From positions 1,825,054 through 1,889,053 of the forward strand of contig NW_017265137.1 of NCBI RefSeq assembly GCF_001638985.1: 64,000 nucleotides of DNA, read 5' to 3'. The position numbers and the translations under genes were made by a program. This DNA comes from Phycomyces blakesleeanus NRRL 1555(-) (lineage: Eukaryota; Mucoromycota; Mucoromycetes; Mucorales; Phycomycetaceae). Positions 61,805 to 64,000 of the stretch are shown here, in pieces (positions within the stretch are counted from its first letter, which is position 1; each line of letters starts with the position of its first letter). The notes under the pieces were generated by a model that saw nothing but the letters and a program-made list of their open reading frames with translations, made no database searches and was not told the DNA's origin.

Positions 61805-62988
61805 ATGCCCGCCAAGAAGAAGACTGCCCGTTCCCCTCCCAAGACTTTCCGCTGTGAAACCATCGAGGGCTGTGACATGGTCTTTACTCGCTCAGAACAT
61901 CTTGCTCGTCATATTAGGTATGTAATTCAAACTAGTTATTTTTTGTTTCTATTTGAATTAGTTCAGGCACTTACATACTGCATACATTTTTGTCCCAACA
62001 GAAAACATACTGGTGATGTAAGTTCAAAGTGTCACTGAAAGTGACAGACCAGATCAGACCAGATCAGATCAGATTTACTCACTCGATTTTTTTTAAACAA
62101 TAGAAACCTTATTCCTGCCCTTTCCCTACTTGTGGACGCAATTTCAGTCGTTATGACAACATGATGCAGCATCAACAAACCCACTTCCGTACCAAGAAGC
62201 CTGCTGCCCCAAGGAAGCCTACTGCTGCTGCCAGAAAGCGTGCCGCTGCCGCTGCCAAGAAAGCCCAGGCTGCTCTTGAGGCCCAACAGAAGAAAGAGGC
62301 TGATGCTGCCGCTGCCGCTGATGCTGATGCTGATGCTGATGCTACTTGTTCTTGCACTGATGAGGCTTCTCCTCCTCCTCCTTCTGCTCTTCCTGCTGGT
62401 CCTGATCCCTATTACATGGGTCCCAATGAGCATTGCCACCCTCTCTACCATCCTATGAGTGGTCCTAATCGCATTCTCCCTCCCATCCACCATATCCTCG
62501 GGTATCACGAGTATATCTACCCCAGCCGCCAGATTCCGGTCTTCCATCCCTCTGGAGACCCTTATTATCTCCACGGTGGTTTGCCTTCTCTGGCCAGCTT
62601 GTTCCCCAGACCAATCACCCACCAGCGTCCTTACTGGGTCGAGAGCTCTGCCCCTCCCCATGAGCATTTGCTCGGCTATGACCGCCGCTACTCCCAACCC
62701 GAGTTGTACAGCCGCAGAATGAGCTGGCAGTACACTCCCGACCGTCGGTCATCAGCCTACTCTTTCCAATCCTCTGCCTTGGGCCAGCTTCCCTTGGGTC
62801 GCCGTCTTTCCTCTAATGATCTCTCAAAGCCCATTGTCTCTCTCTCTGTCGCCTTGATGGGAGATGCCTGCCTCTCCGAGGAGGAGGAAGAACCCGCCAC
62901 CAATGGCGAGGTCGTTGTCTCTACTGACGAGTACCAGGCTCTTGAAGGAATGAGCAGACTTTCTGTATCCCAACCCGTTCATTCCTAA
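61805..62988 (+). CDS. Two-finger C2H2 zinc-finger transcription factor
   Basis: Exons 61805-61917, 62002-62017 (16 nt) and 62104-62988 give 337 aa. Splicing joins two C2H2 fingers: FRCETIEGCDMVFTRSEHLA then RHIRKHTGD, and KPYSCPFPTCGRNFSRYDNM then MQHQQTH. The RSEHLARHIRKHTG linker and FSRYDN pattern are shared with fungal regulators of the Rgm1/Usv1/Rsv1 and Msn/Mig-like groups, which bind GC-rich or stress elements; the exact group is not settled. After the fingers come an Ala/Lys-rich helix, an AD repeat (GCTGAT codons), and a Pro/Tyr/Ser-rich tail that may be the regulatory domain. Codon use is strongly biased to C-ending codons, unlike the AT-rich neighbours, which suggests high expression. 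Confidence 0.85.
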
Positions 62989-63204
62989 GACACAAGTCTT
63001 TAAATATTATTATTTCTTTATTTATTTATTTTTAAAGACAAAAACCAAAATGTACTTTTCTAAGATCTACTTTGTATACAATTTTAATTAATATATTAAT
63101 ACTTTATCTACTTTTACTTTTACTATTACTATTACTATTAATTCTAATAATGATAATAAAAATTCAAGTCACCAACGTATCACCTTTGACCCTTAATAAA
63201 GTAT

Positions 63205-63242
<38 letters not shown>

Positions 63243-63444
63243 TTTATATTTTTATGCATATACATTTATGCATATATATATATACTTCTCTAAACCATTT
63301 TACGTTTATATTTATTTATTGTTCATATTATTAAAGAAGTCCATACTACCTTTAAAACCCCTCTCCCCCGTATACAATTGGCAAAGTCATTTCAATTCAA
63401 TTCAATTCTTACACAAAAAAAACAAGTACACTTGTAAGTATAAT
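62989..63444. other. Convergent 3' intergenic stretch with TTTA repeat
   Basis: The tail-to-tail spacer of the zinc-finger gene and the coiled-coil gene. It holds a TTTA tandem run at about 63,202-63,238 and ACT/ATT triplet runs near 63,110; no gene. Confidence 0.6.
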
Positions 63445-64000
63445 TTATTCAAACATTTTGTTCACTTTCTCCAGAACCTCCTCGTCTGACAACCCCAGAC
63501 TCTTCCACATCTGAGCATTAATTTCTTTGTACACAGTTTCCTGAATTTTCAGTCTTTTCTTTTCAGCAGCCAGTCTTTCCTCTTCACTCTCCAACTGGGC
63601 CTGTCTTGTCGTCTTCTCTGCCCGAAGCTTATCCTGTCTACGCGCTTCCTCAGCCTTGGCCTGTTCTTCTCTACGTGCCCTATCAGTTCTATTCTTTTCC
63701 TGTTTACGCGCTTCATCAAACGCGGCCCTTTCCCTCGTGCGTGCCTCTTCAGCTCTGTTCTTTTCTCTCGCACGTTCTTCCTCAGCCCGGATCTTTTCTT
63801 TCCGGTGTGCCTCGTCAGCCTCAATTCGCTGCTGAATCTGGAGCGCCATGGCTCTTTGCATTTCTTCTGTACGTTTTATCATATCAGTCACGTCATTTGC
63901 GGCATTAGTACGAGCTATTTTGTTGGGATGACCGGGTTCAATAATAGGGGCAGCAGGAGTAGCAGCAGAAATAGGAATAGCCGGAAGGATCCGTCTCAGA
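63445..64000 (-). CDS. Charged coiled-coil protein, 3' part only
   Basis: The reading frame is open from the window edge to a stop at 63,445, about 184 residues, so the start lies to the right of base 64,000. The left-over N-terminal part is Pro/Ala-rich (ILPAIPISAATPAAPIIEPG). From TDMIKRTEEMQRAMALQIQQ onward it is an uninterrupted Arg/Lys/Glu helix with imperfect EKxRAEEARxR repeats, ending in NAQMWKSLGLSDEEVLEKVN. Such single-helix segments occur in many unrelated proteins, so no function is proposed. A GTG or ATG near 63,880-63,891 need not be the start, because the frame stays open upstream. Confidence 0.65.
   Translation of the reverse strand, partial: LRRILPAIPISAATPAAPIIEPGHPNKIARTNAANDVTDMIKRTEEMQRAMALQIQQRIEADEAHRKEKIRAEEERAREKNRAEEARTRERAAFDEARKQEKNRTDRARREEQAKAEEARRQDKLRAEKTTRQAQLESEEERLAAEKKRLKIQETVYKEINAQMWKSLGLSDEEVLEKVNKMFE

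Overview
The window looks like nuclear DNA of a filamentous fungus, most likely an early-diverging one (Mucoromycota, probably Mucorales). The genes are eukaryotic and cut by short GT-AG introns of about 45-190 nt. The intergenic DNA is very AT-rich. The set also includes genes that budding yeast lacks (an NDUFAF4-like complex I factor, an ABCB6/HMT1-type transporter, a FAM133-like protein). The phylum is an inference; no marker in the window proves it.

Layout. 1-15,938 (+) is the midasin gene MDN1, complete except for its 5' end. 16,221-24,378 (-) holds a DH-domain RhoGEF, an NDUFAF4-like complex I assembly factor, a tandem CCCH zinc-finger protein and an LCL2-like secretory protein. 26,310-34,190 (-) holds an HMT1/ABCB6-type ABC transporter and a phenol-hydroxylase-like FAD protein with a damaged GD motif. 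35,682-38,557 (+) is an unrecognised protein with a possible PP1-docking motif. 38,688-42,903 is a compact block: COA3 (-), NUP54 (+), mS38/COX24 (-) and RPS18 (+), with two divergent promoters of about 200 bp. 43,307-47,320 (+) holds a FAM133-like RS protein and a PXA-PX-nexin-C sorting nexin. 47,466-52,198 is a mobile-element nest. 54,379-60,475 (+) is a kinesin-4 motor and 61,805-62,988 (+) a C2H2 zinc-finger protein. A coiled-coil gene (-) runs off the right edge.

Themes. Ribosome biogenesis and translation recur (MDN1 for 60S maturation, RPS18, mitoribosomal mS38, and a predicted C/D snoRNA inside RPS18). So does respiratory-complex assembly (NDUFAF4, COA3, mS38/COX24). COA3 and mS38/COX24 both act in Cox1 biogenesis and are separated only by NUP54.

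The most interesting points are: (1) a C/D-box snoRNA with a perfect terminal stem in the last RPS18 intron, an intron that also splits the stop codon; (2) a 4.7-kb element with about 95-bp terminal inverted repeats, carrying at least three decayed copies of a coding unit with a serine-recombinase-like YARKS motif and two nested inverted-repeat elements; (3) a FAD monooxygenase homologue whose GD motif has lost its key residues. All exon boundaries were read by eye from GT/AG signals and reading frame, with no transcript evidence.
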